Source: Tissierellia bacterium (GTDB lineage: Bacteria; Bacillota; Clostridia; Tissierellales; Dethiosulfatibacteraceae). From it: a DNA stretch of 5,383 nt. How positions within the stretch are numbered: position 1 is the first letter of the stretch; each line of letters opens with the position of its first letter. Location: positions 1-5,383 of the forward strand of contig SKID01000314.1 in NCBI GenBank assembly GCA_007116605.1, written 5' to 3'. A program made the position numbers and the translations under genes. Positions 1-5,383 of this stretch are shown in pieces. The notes under the pieces were generated by a model. The model was not told the origin of the DNA and made no database searches. It saw only the letters and a program-made list of their open reading frames with translations.

Positions 1-1725
1 ACCAGATGTGGGGGTTGGTTTCTTTTTAGCTGGTTGAATAATTTCTGGTTCTAAGAACCGATCATCTAACTTATCTTTATGAACGAGTTTGTATTTTGCA
101 ATCAATCGGGTGACAATTTGTAATTCTGTCACATTTCCATGGCCTACAGAAGCATATAAATTGTCGATGGTTTTAAAGTTCATTTTTTTGACAATTTCTT
201 GTAACCAATCTTCTTTAAATAGCTCTGTTAGTTTAAAGCCTTGACGTTTGATTTCTTTTTCAATGGCATCTTTGCCTTTTTCAATATTCACGTCCCGGTC
301 TTTGTCTTTAAAAAATTTACGGATTTTGCTTTTGGCTTGGCTACTTTTAACAATCTTTAGCCAATCTCTGCTGGGTCCATGACTGCTAGATGAGGTGATG
401 ACTTCGATTTGATTGCCATTTTTAAGTTTATAGTCTAAAGGCACGATACGGCCATTGACTTTGGCCCCCACACATCGATTGCCCACACCAGAGTGGACTC
501 TATAGGCAAAATCAATAGGTGTAGAGCCAGCTGGTAAGTTAATCACATCCCCTTTAGGGGTGAACACAAAAACTTCATCCGTATATAAATCTATTTTTAA
601 AGACTCCATGAATTCTTTGGGGTCATTGGTGTCTTGTTGCCAATCCAGCATTTGCCGTAACCAATTAAGTTTATCTTCAAATTGATCTTCTTGAATGCCT
701 TCTTTATATTTCCAATGGGCTGCTATCCCAAATTCTGCTGTTTTATGCATTTCAAATGTCCGAATTTGGATTTCAAAAGGTTCTCCATTAGGACCGATCA
801 CTGTGGTATGCAAGGATTGATACATGTTGGGTTTTGGCATGGCGATATAGTCTTTAAAGCGACCTGGCATAGGCTTCCACAAGGTATGGGCAATGCCTAA
901 CACACCATAACAATCTTTGACTGAATAGACTAATATTCTAATGGCCGTCACATCATAGATTTCTTCAAAAGACTTGTTTTTATGGTACATTTTTTTATAA
1001 ATGCTATAAATGCTCTTGGGTCTTCCGCTTAAATCATAAGTAATTTCAGCTTCGTCTAATTTTGCCCCTAGTAAATTAATAATGCCTTGAATATAGTCTT
1101 CTCTGACTTTTCTTTTTTCTCTTACCTTTTGGGTAATGTCAAGAAATCCTTCTGGATCGATATATTTAAGGGACAAGTCTTCTAATTCCCATTTGATGGA
1201 AGCCATCCCCAAACGATTAGCTATGGGCGCGTAGATTTCTAATGTTTCTACTGCTTTTTCTTTTTGCTTTTCTAATGGCATATACTCTAATGTACGGATA
1301 TTGTGCAATCTATCGGCTAATTTAATGATAATGACACGAATATCTTTAGACATGGCAATGACCATTTTACGCAAACTTTCTGCTTGGCGTTCTTCTTTGG
1401 TCTTATATTTTACTTTGCTTAATTTTGTCACGCCATCGACTAAATTAGCCACTTCTTCAGAAAACTCTTTCTTAATGTCATCATAGGATACTTCTGTATC
1501 TTCTACCACATCATGGAGTAAGCCTGCCACAATGGTTGAAACATCCATATTTAGTTCTGCTAAAATAATGGCCACATTGTAGGGATGGGTGAAATAGGCC
1601 TCGCCTGAGTATCTCAATGAAGCTTCCCCATGGTGCTCTTGGGCAAACTTGTAGGCTTTTTCTATGAGGGTAGTATCCGCCATGGGATTATACGCTAAAA
1701 TATCATTTATTAATTTCTCAATCAA
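1..1725 (-). CDS. rel: Bifunctional (p)ppGpp synthetase/hydrolase Rel, 3' end missing
   Basis: Makes (p)ppGpp from ATP and GDP/GTP during the stringent response and degrades it; a cytosolic, ribosome-associated enzyme. The frame is open for 575 codons and runs off the left edge; full-length relatives have about 735 residues, so the zinc-finger/RIS and ACT domains are outside. Visible domains: HD hydrolase (about 20-160) with H47, the HDVVEDT motif at 71-77 and D138 in KLADRLHN, matching the metal ligands of Rel from Streptococcus; synthetase (about 205-345) with GRPKSIYSIY at 234-243, D258, RFKDYIAMPKPNMYQSLH at 289-306 and E318 in EIQIRT; TGS (about 384-445); then the helical domain. RFKD (the RXKD motif) is typical of bifunctional enzymes, against EXDD in synthetase-only RelA. 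Both active sites look intact. I chose the TTG at 1725 rather than the ATG at 1683 because the 14 extra residues resemble the B. subtilis RelA N-terminus and a GGTGGTGAG site precedes it. Last gene of the apt-rel pair. Confidence 0.97.
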   Translation of the reverse strand, partial: MIEKLINDILAYNPMADTTLIEKAYKFAQEHHGEASLRYSGEAYFTHPYNVAIILAELNMDVSTIVAGLLHDVVEDTEVSYDDIKKEFSEEVANLVDGVTKLSKVKYKTKEERQAESLRKMVIAMSKDIRVIIIKLADRLHNIRTLEYMPLEKQKEKAVETLEIYAPIANRLGMASIKWELEDLSLKYIDPEGFLDITQKVREKRKVREDYIQGIINLLGAKLDEAEITYDLSGRPKSIYSIYKKMYHKNKSFEEIYDVTAIRILVYSVKDCYGVLGIAHTLWKPMPGRFKDYIAMPKPNMYQSLHTTVIGPNGEPFEIQIRTFEMHKTAEFGIAAHWKYKEGIQEDQFEDKLNWLRQMLDWQQDTNDPKEFMESLKIDLYTDEVFVFTPKGDVINLPAGSTPIDFAYRVHSGVGNRCVGAKVNGRIVPLDYKLKNGNQIEVITSSSSHGPSRDWLKIVKSSQAKSKIRKFFKDKDRDVNIEKGKDAIEKEIKRQGFKLTELFKEDWLQEIVKKMNFKTIDNLYASVGHGNVTELQIVTRLIAKYKLVHKDKLDDRFLEPEIIQPAKKKPTPTSG

Positions 1726-1728
1726 GGT

Positions 1729-1737
1729 CTCACCACC
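1729..1737 (-). promoter_or_regulatory. Ribosome binding site deciding the rel TTG start
   Basis: The mRNA-sense sequence GGTGGTGAG lies just upstream of TTG at 1725, with 7 bases between its GGTGG core and the start. It differs from GGAGGTGAG at one base. The ATG at 1683 has no comparable site, which favours the TTG start. The start choice is an inference supported also by similarity upstream of the ATG. Confidence 0.65.
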
Positions 1738-1744
1738 AGTAAGT

Positions 1745-1769
1745 CTAAAGGTTAAATACCCACCTTTAG
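1745..1769 (-). other. Hairpin in the apt-rel gap, covering the apt stop
   Basis: A perfect 8-base inverted repeat, CTAAAGGT and ACCTTTAG, with a 9-base loop. It overlaps the apt TAA stop (1766-1768) and ends 7 bases before the rel ribosome binding site. No T-run follows, so it does not look like an intrinsic terminator. It contains an unused Shine-Dalgarno-like AAAGGTGG. Any role in mRNA processing or in tuning rel translation is inference. Confidence 0.45.
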
Positions 1770-2278
1770 TATTTAATCATTGATTTAACAGGATAATTTT
1801 TGATTTTGTCTCTGCCATTTAAATCGAGTAACTCAATGAAGAAGACCACCCCAGCGACCACACCACCTAATGATTCTATTAGTTGAATGGTGGCACTAAT
1901 GGTGCCTCCTGTGGCTAATAAGTCATCCACAATTAATACCTTATCTCCTGGATTAATGGCATCTTTATGAATTTCTAAAGCATCTTTGCCATACTCTAGG
2001 GCATATTCTAATTTAACAGTTTCCGCTGGTAATTTGCCTGGTTTTCTAACTGGAACAAATCCAGCATTGAGTTTGTAAGCGATAGGGGTTCCAAAAATAA
2101 AGCCTCGTGATTCTGGTCCTACCACAATGTCAATATCCGCTTCTATGTAATCTTCTGTTAATTGGTCAATGGCTTCTTTTAAATAGGTAGGGTCTTTTAA
2201 AACGGTGGTAATGTCTTTGAAGCTGATTCCAGGCTCTGGAAAATCTTCAATCACTCTGATTTTATCTTTTAAATCCAT
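1766..2278 (-). CDS. apt: Adenine phosphoribosyltransferase
   Basis: Purine salvage enzyme of the cytosol: adenine + PRPP gives AMP + diphosphate. The 170-residue protein has the usual length for the family (B. subtilis Apt is also 170). Motifs in order: the start region IEDFPEPGISFKDIT at 10-24; VVGPESRGFIFG at 52-63; the flexible-loop and base-recognition segment VRKPGKLPAET at 77-87, followed by YALEYG at 92-97; and the PRPP-binding loop VLIVDDLLATGGT at 114-126, with the paired acidic residues D118 and D119. The C-terminal GRDKIKNYPVKSMIKY also fits the family. Start is the ATG at 2278, six bases after a perfect AGGAGG that overlaps the recJ stop codon, implying translational coupling to recJ. 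rel follows after 40 bases. Pairing of apt with rel is widespread in Firmicutes. Apt affects the adenine nucleotide pool and Rel consumes ATP and GTP, but a direct functional link is inference. Confidence 0.98.
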   Translation of the reverse strand: MDLKDKIRVIEDFPEPGISFKDITTVLKDPTYLKEAIDQLTEDYIEADIDIVVGPESRGFIFGTPIAYKLNAGFVPVRKPGKLPAETVKLEYALEYGKDALEIHKDAINPGDKVLIVDDLLATGGTISATIQLIESLGGVVAGVVFFIELLDLNGRDKIKNYPVKSMIKY

Positions 2279-2284
2279 GCTCGG

Positions 2285-2290
2285 CCTCCT
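2285..2290 (-). promoter_or_regulatory. apt ribosome binding site overlapping the recJ stop
   Basis: A perfect AGGAGG six bases before the apt ATG. It shares bases with the recJ TAG stop (2289-2291), so ribosomes finishing recJ end on the apt site. This arrangement normally indicates coupled translation and fixes the apt start. Confidence 0.85.
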
Positions 2291-4403
2291 ATGCCAAATA
2301 CTTAATGTAAACAGTGTTGTTTTTGTATTGGAACTTAATCTGTTCTTCCCGCTGCATCTTGATGACTGTATACAGGATCATTTCCTCATTAATGCTTATA
2401 TTATATATTCTGTTGATATAGTTCACAAGTTTTAAAATTTGAAATTTGAATATTTTACCTTTATTCTTACTTAATTCTTGTAGAATGATCTCTTCTGTGT
2501 CTAGATCTGGAACCCAATAAGTTAATAAGTAGGCAAGTTTATCAAGAACTAGGGCATCAAGATCTTCTAAAGTGTCTTTTTCTAATGCGATCACTTCATC
2601 TTCTGTAAATACGGGAGACTCTTTTACATATAGGGGTTCTCCAATCATGTCCTGATGGTATTGATGGTCCATGACCCATTGTATGGCTTGAAGTTTTAAG
2701 TCTTGAAAGTAATGACCGGTAAAATCATAAATTTGAAATTGTACTGTTGTTTTGCCATTAAAATGGTTGAGTTCAAGTTGTCCCACTAAAGGGTTATGAT
2801 TTAAAAACTCTTTTTTATCTTCAGGGGTAATGTTAAAGCATATGGCATCAAAGATGGATTGGCCTATTTTTATCGTTGCTTTTAAGTGATTTTCGTCTTG
2901 ACCTAAATAGCGACTTTCAAGGACTTCATAATCCCGGATTAGAAAGTAAGGCTTTTCGTTTTTAAATCCAAAGGGTTCAAAAAAAGTCTTGATTTCTTCC
3001 ACTAACCCTTGATCAATACGCTCTTCTTGAGAAATGATACAATCAATGGTGATATTTTTGACCATGTCAATGGGTTTTAGTTCAAAATCAGTGTTTTGTT
3101 TTAGGGTTTCTTTAAATTCAGGAAATTGCTCTTGATGGACGGTTAAACCAACAGCTTGGGGATGTCCTCCTGCTTTGATGGTTAAATGGTCTAATGCTTT
3201 AATGCCTTGGTAAATATTAAACCCAGGAATGCTTCTTCCTGATCCCTTGTAATAATCTCCTGTTTTTGCAAAGACAATGGAGGGTTTAAAAAACCTTTCG
3301 GTGATTCTTGAACTGACAATGCCAATCACCCCTTCATGCCAATCATCTCCCTCAACAATGATGACTTTATCTTCTTTTTGAGAAGCTATTTTCTTTAGGG
3401 CTTCATCAAAGATTTGCTTTTCGATGATTTTTCTTTGGTTGTTTAAGTCTAATAAGATTTCTGACAACTCATAGGCTTCTTTAGGATCTTGACTTAATAA
3501 GAGTCTTAAAGCAATCACTGCTTGGGTCATTCTCCCTGCTGCATTAATTCTAGGTGCAAGGGTATAGGCAATGGTTTCTGCTGTGATGATTGGCTGTTTT
3601 TGTGGGTAAAGTTGTCTAATCAACTTATCCACACCCACAATGGGTCTTGTATTAATGGCTTCTAATCCTTTTTTGACAATGAGTTGATTTTGATCTGTAA
3701 TCGGAACAATATCAGCGACAGTTCCTATGGCGGCTAATTGATAATAGAGGTCGTCATCAATGGCTATTTCAAGATATTGACTTAAAGCCCTTACAAAAAA
3801 CAAAGTTAAACCAGCACCACATAAGTTTTGATAAAAAGCATCCTGTTCATAAACATGGGGATTGATAATCACATGGGCAGGGGGTAAATCTTGAGCGGGC
3901 TTGTGGTGGTCAATAATCACCACTTGTATGCCTGCCTCTATGGCTTTAGCCACTTCTTTTTCATTGGAAATACCACAATCTAATGTGACTAAAACTTGAT
4001 AGCCATTTTCAATCATCCAGCTGACTTTGTCTTCATGCAGACCATAACCATCGGTTTCTCTATCTGGCGAATAATAGGCATACTTAGCTTGAATCTGTTT
4101 TAAAATAAGAACAAGCTGAGCAGTGGAGGTCACACCGTCAGCATCATAATCACCATATACTAATATCTTTTTTTGTTGGGCTACTGCTTCAGCAATGAGC
4201 TTAACACCTTGATCCATATTGGTTAAACAGTATGGGTCATCTAAGGCTTTATTCTTCGAGGCAATGTAAGCCTCCACTTGATCAATGGTCTTTAAATTTT
4301 TGTTTTGCAACAAGCATGAAGTAACCTCATGAATATGAAAGTGGTTTTTCATATTCATGGTTACTCCATGGTTTTGTTGCTTAATCATGTAGTTTTTTTT
4401 CAA
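2289..4403 (-). CDS. recJ: Single-stranded-DNA-specific 5'-3' exonuclease RecJ
   Basis: Cytosolic DHH-family exonuclease that degrades single-stranded DNA 5' to 3' in recombinational and mismatch repair and at stalled forks, with manganese or magnesium. Motifs in the 704-residue protein: YGDYDADGVTS at 83-93, TLDCGI at 140-145, IIDHHKP at 163-169 and IGTVADIVP at 226-234 (metal ligands D87, D89, D142, D165, H166, H167, D231 by family analogy); PRINAAGRM at 284-292; DHHA1 domain with WHEGVIGIVSSRI at 355-367, GSGRS at 387-391 and GGHPQAVGL at 412-420. An OB-like region follows (about 440-560), then about 140 C-terminal residues of the kind that make Firmicute RecJ longer than the 577-residue E. 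coli enzyme. The start is TTG at 4403: AGGAG lies 8 bases upstream and it overlaps the lapA stop as TTGA. ATG codons at residues 6, 16 and 18 are alternatives; 16 has GGAG but sits in the 4307-4380 hairpin. All visible catalytic motifs are intact. Confidence 0.97.
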   Translation of the reverse strand: MKKNYMIKQQNHGVTMNMKNHFHIHEVTSCLLQNKNLKTIDQVEAYIASKNKALDDPYCLTNMDQGVKLIAEAVAQQKKILVYGDYDADGVTSTAQLVLILKQIQAKYAYYSPDRETDGYGLHEDKVSWMIENGYQVLVTLDCGISNEKEVAKAIEAGIQVVIIDHHKPAQDLPPAHVIINPHVYEQDAFYQNLCGAGLTLFFVRALSQYLEIAIDDDLYYQLAAIGTVADIVPITDQNQLIVKKGLEAINTRPIVGVDKLIRQLYPQKQPIITAETIAYTLAPRINAAGRMTQAVIALRLLLSQDPKEAYELSEILLDLNNQRKIIEKQIFDEALKKIASQKEDKVIIVEGDDWHEGVIGIVSSRITERFFKPSIVFAKTGDYYKGSGRSIPGFNIYQGIKALDHLTIKAGGHPQAVGLTVHQEQFPEFKETLKQNTDFELKPIDMVKNITIDCIISQEERIDQGLVEEIKTFFEPFGFKNEKPYFLIRDYEVLESRYLGQDENHLKATIKIGQSIFDAICFNITPEDKKEFLNHNPLVGQLELNHFNGKTTVQFQIYDFTGHYFQDLKLQAIQWVMDHQYHQDMIGEPLYVKESPVFTEDEVIALEKDTLEDLDALVLDKLAYLLTYWVPDLDTEEIILQELSKNKGKIFKFQILKLVNYINRIYNISINEEMILYTVIKMQREEQIKFQYKNNTVYIKYLA
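2400..2428 (-). promoter_or_regulatory. Possible internal promoter for apt-rel inside recJ
   Basis: In mRNA sense, TTGTGA (2423-2428; 4 of 6 matches to TTGACA) is followed after exactly 17 bases by a perfect TATAAT (2400-2405). Transcription would begin near 2393, about 115 bases before the apt ATG, giving an apt-rel transcript separate from recJ. The site lies in coding sequence for an Ile/Asn/Tyr-rich stretch (RIYNISINEE), where AT-rich promoter look-alikes arise by chance, so confidence is limited. Confidence 0.35.
4307..4380 (-). repeat. Imperfect 74-base inverted repeat within the 5' end of recJ
   Basis: Read in mRNA sense, both sides pair over about 31 positions: GCAACAA with TTGTTGC at the base (4374-4380 and 4307-4313), CATGGA with TTCATG (one G-U pair), GTAACC with GGTTAC, and ATGAATATGAAA with TTTCATATTCAT. 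There is a 6-base loop AACCAC (4341-4346), a 2-base bulge (4327-4328) and a small 3-against-1 internal loop near the base. It encodes RecJ residues about 9-32, just before the conserved nuclease core, with the reading frame intact. The internal ATG codons for residues 16 and 18 and most or all of the nearby GGAG lie in the stem. It is not followed by a T-run, so it is not a standard terminator. Whether it is a regulatory hairpin, a palindromic insertion or an artefact is unknown. Confidence 0.8.
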
Positions 4404-4819
4404 TCTTGAGACTCCTGTTGGGGTGATTCTGCTGGAACTAATTTCACCTGACTTTTTAGTTCTCTTAATTGTTCTTCTGTTGCGGTGAGTTCTCCCTTGA
4501 TATCTATGTTGATTTGTTGCAATGAGGCATTTTCATTTGTCAGTTCGTTTAACTCAAGTTGAACCTTTTCATTATGCTCTTCCAAAATACGGAGCCTTTT
4601 ATTTAAGCCCTTAATTTCTCGTGCTTTTTTGATTTTACTAAATGTACTTAATACTAATGTGACAAGGGCGCCTAAACCAACTGAAGCCAGTATCACTAAT
4701 GCTTGTGACATTTCTTGTCTTAAAAAAAACAAGTCTATCGTCACAGTTTCGCCATTTTGGATTGCAAAAATTGCGATAAATATGGAAACTACTAGAATAA
4801 TAATAAAATTAATTTGCAT
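4400..4819 (-). CDS. LapA-domain (DUF1049) membrane protein with C-terminal coiled coil
   Basis: A 139-residue predicted inner-membrane protein. Two hydrophobic segments (about 3-20 and 39-59) flank the family-typical AIQNGETVTIDLFF at 19-32, the hallmark of LapA/DUF1049 proteins (lipopolysaccharide assembly protein A in Gram-negatives, where LapA works with LapB). A basic stretch, SKIKKAREIK, follows, then a charged heptad-rich coiled coil (about 66-130) and a Gln/Glu/Pro tail. No enzyme motif is visible. B. subtilis carries the related yrvD at the same position between secDF and recJ; its function is not established, and LPS assembly is unlikely in a monoderm. The basic residues after the second segment predict both ends in the cytosol, with the coiled coil free to bind a partner. 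I chose the ATG at 4819, six bases after GGGAGGG, over a GTG at 4834 that lies upstream of that site. It overlaps recJ by four bases. Confidence 0.85.
   Translation of the reverse strand: MQINFIIILVVSIFIAIFAIQNGETVTIDLFFLRQEMSQALVILASVGLGALVTLVLSTFSKIKKAREIKGLNKRLRILEEHNEKVQLELNELTNENASLQQINIDIKGELTATEEQLRELKSQVKLVPAESPQQESQD
4412..4416 (-). promoter_or_regulatory. recJ ribosome binding site inside lapA
   Basis: AGGAG lies eight bases before the recJ TTG at 4403, within the last codons of lapA. Together with the TTGA stop/start overlap it supports the TTG start and coupled translation from lapA. It lies outside the hairpin at 4307-4380, so it would remain accessible. Confidence 0.65.
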
Positions 4820-4825
4820 TTTCGT

Positions 4826-4832
4826 CCCTCCC
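4826..4832 (-). promoter_or_regulatory. Ribosome binding site deciding the lapA ATG start
   Basis: GGGAGGG lies six bases before the ATG at 4819. A longer reading from GTG at 4834 would include this site within the gene and has only an A-rich sequence before it, so the ATG is the better start. Confidence 0.75.
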
Positions 4833-4849
4833 ACCTTTTTATACCTACT

Positions 4850-4878
4850 ATTATACTATAAATCATTCATGATTCATA
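4850..4878 (-). promoter_or_regulatory. Possible promoter for lapA-recJ-apt-rel
   Basis: The 63-base secF-lapA gap contains a perfect TATAAT in mRNA sense (4850-4855), which would start transcription near 4843, shortly before the lapA ribosome binding site. The -35 region is poor: ATGAAT at 16-base spacing matches TTGACA at 3 positions, and 17-base spacing is worse. There is no TG extension. No terminator lies in the gap, so read-through from secF is also expected. Confidence 0.3.
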
Positions 4879-4882
4879 TAGG

Positions 4883-5383
4883 TTATTTAGAAGCTTTGTT
4901 TGGGTTATAGTAATTAATTTTAGATTTTCTAGTTTTTAGTAAATACCACACAGGGCTGGCAACAAAAATGGAGGAATAGGTTCCTGCAAGGATACCAATA
5001 ATCAGTGGCAATGCAAATTCTTTAATGGCTTCTACACCAAATATATATAGGGCCGTAATTGAAAATAAGGTGGTCACTGATGTGTTAATGGATCTGACAA
5101 TGGTCTGGGAGACACTTTTATCAATAATATCCTCAAATTTCTCTTTTCTCATGCCCTTAATATTTTCTCTCACTCGATCAAAGACAACAATGGTATCATT
5201 GATGGAATAACCCACAATGGTCAACATAGCTGCAATAAAGGAGCTGTTAATGGGAATCTGCAATATAGAGTACACCGCAATGCCAATCAACACGTCGTGC
5301 AATAGGGCTGATACTGCAGCCACGCCAAATAATAACTCAAATCTAAAGGTAATATAGGCTAATATGGCAATAGAGGCAATCAC
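4883..5383 (-). CDS. secF: Protein translocase subunit SecF, 5' end missing
   Basis: Membrane subunit that with SecD assists SecYEG/SecA preprotein export using the proton-motive force. Only the C-terminal 166 residues are present; the frame is open at the right edge and its first codon there (GTG) is internal. SecF usually has about 300 residues, so the first transmembrane helix and the extracytoplasmic P1 domain lie outside. Visible: the end of TM2 with AYITFRFE at 9-16; TM3 about 21-41 with ALLHDV at 26-31; TM4 about 49-68, running into the hallmark GYSINDTIVVFDRVREN at 58-74; the SVSQTIVRSINTSVTT segment at 90-105; TM5 about 104-117; TM6 about 123-149; and a short basic tail. These are SecD/SecF family motifs, with HDV and the VFDR-REN motif specific to SecF. 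The TAA stop is at 4883-4885. secD is expected next beyond the right edge, in line with the cluster order. Confidence 0.96.
   Translation of the reverse strand: MIASIAILAYITFRFELLFGVAAVSALLHDVLIGIAVYSILQIPINSSFIAAMLTIVGYSINDTIVVFDRVRENIKGMRKEKFEDIIDKSVSQTIVRSINTSVTTLFSITALYIFGVEAIKEFALPLIIGILAGTYSSIFVASPVWYLLKTRKSKINYYNPNKASK

Noticed and set aside
682..900. Plus-strand open frame of 72 codons
   Set aside because: It lies fully inside the rel synthetase region, whose minus-strand frame has intact catalytic motifs; it has no recognisable domain.
1301..1486. Plus-strand open frame of 61 codons
   Set aside because: Antisense to the rel HD domain; no supporting ribosome binding site or family resemblance.
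2205..2435. Plus-strand open frame of 76 codons across the apt-recJ junction
   Set aside because: Antisense to the apt start and recJ end, both well supported; low-complexity hydrophobic translation.
2436..2460. AT-rich repetition around AAATTTGAAATTTGAATA
   Set aside because: It encodes Phe/Lys/Ile-rich RecJ sequence and shows no regular longer repeat.
3904..3924. Small inverted repeat GTGGTG ... CACCAC in recJ
   Set aside because: It arises from the codons of the conserved VVIIDHH motif, so protein constraint explains it.
4838..4843. TATAAA (mRNA sense) before lapA as an alternative -10 box
   Set aside because: Transcription would start at or within the lapA ribosome binding site; the TATAAT at 4850-4855 is better placed.
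4861..4874. Palindrome AATCAT-TC-ATGATT in the secF-lapA gap, considered as a terminator or operator
   Set aside because: Short, all weak pairs but two, a 2-base loop and no adjacent T-run; common by chance in AT-rich DNA.
4629..4910. Plus-strand open frame of 93 codons across lapA and the secF end
   Set aside because: Antisense to lapA and the gap; its hydrophobic stretches mirror the opposite-strand membrane segments and AT-rich gap.
5025..5210. Plus-strand open frame of 61 codons
   Set aside because: Antisense to the conserved SecF TM4-TM5 region.

Overview
The window is an ordinary chromosomal housekeeping segment from an AT-rich low-GC Gram-positive bacterium, probably a clostridium-like Firmicute. 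This is inferred from gene order, protein style, strong AGGAGG-type ribosome binding sites and use of TTG starts. SecF here ends as its own protein with no visible SecDF fusion junction, which suits clostridia better than Bacillus, but its N-terminus lies outside the window. I could not name a genus.

All five genes lie on the minus strand, so transcription runs from high to low coordinates. In that order they are: the C-terminal half of secF (5383-4883, entering from beyond the right edge); a small LapA-domain membrane protein with a coiled coil (4819-4400); recJ, a single-strand 5'-3' exonuclease (4403-2289); apt, adenine phosphoribosyltransferase (2278-1766); and the first 575 codons of a bifunctional Rel (p)ppGpp synthetase/hydrolase (1725-1, leaving by the left edge). 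The order matches the well-known Firmicute cluster secDF - yrvD (LapA) - recJ - apt - relA of Bacillus subtilis. The rel frame is open from 1725 to position 1 without a stop, so it is a true partial gene, and the 1.7 kb left part of the window is not empty.

Spacing is tight. There are 63 bases between secF and lapA, with a possible promoter. lapA and recJ share a TTGA overlap. The apt ribosome binding site overlaps the recJ stop. A 40-base gap holding a small hairpin separates apt from rel. I see no intrinsic terminator anywhere, so the last four genes can be one operon, with an additional promoter-like site late in recJ that could drive apt-rel. The products link protein export, DNA repair, purine salvage and the stringent response. 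They share an operon by ancient conserved order rather than as one pathway, though Apt and Rel both act in purine nucleotide metabolism.

I found no new system, CRISPR array, insertion sequence or RNA gene. The one clearly unusual structure is a 74-base imperfect inverted repeat (4307-4380) inside the 5' end of recJ. It encodes residues about 9-32 and would fold the mRNA around internal start codons.
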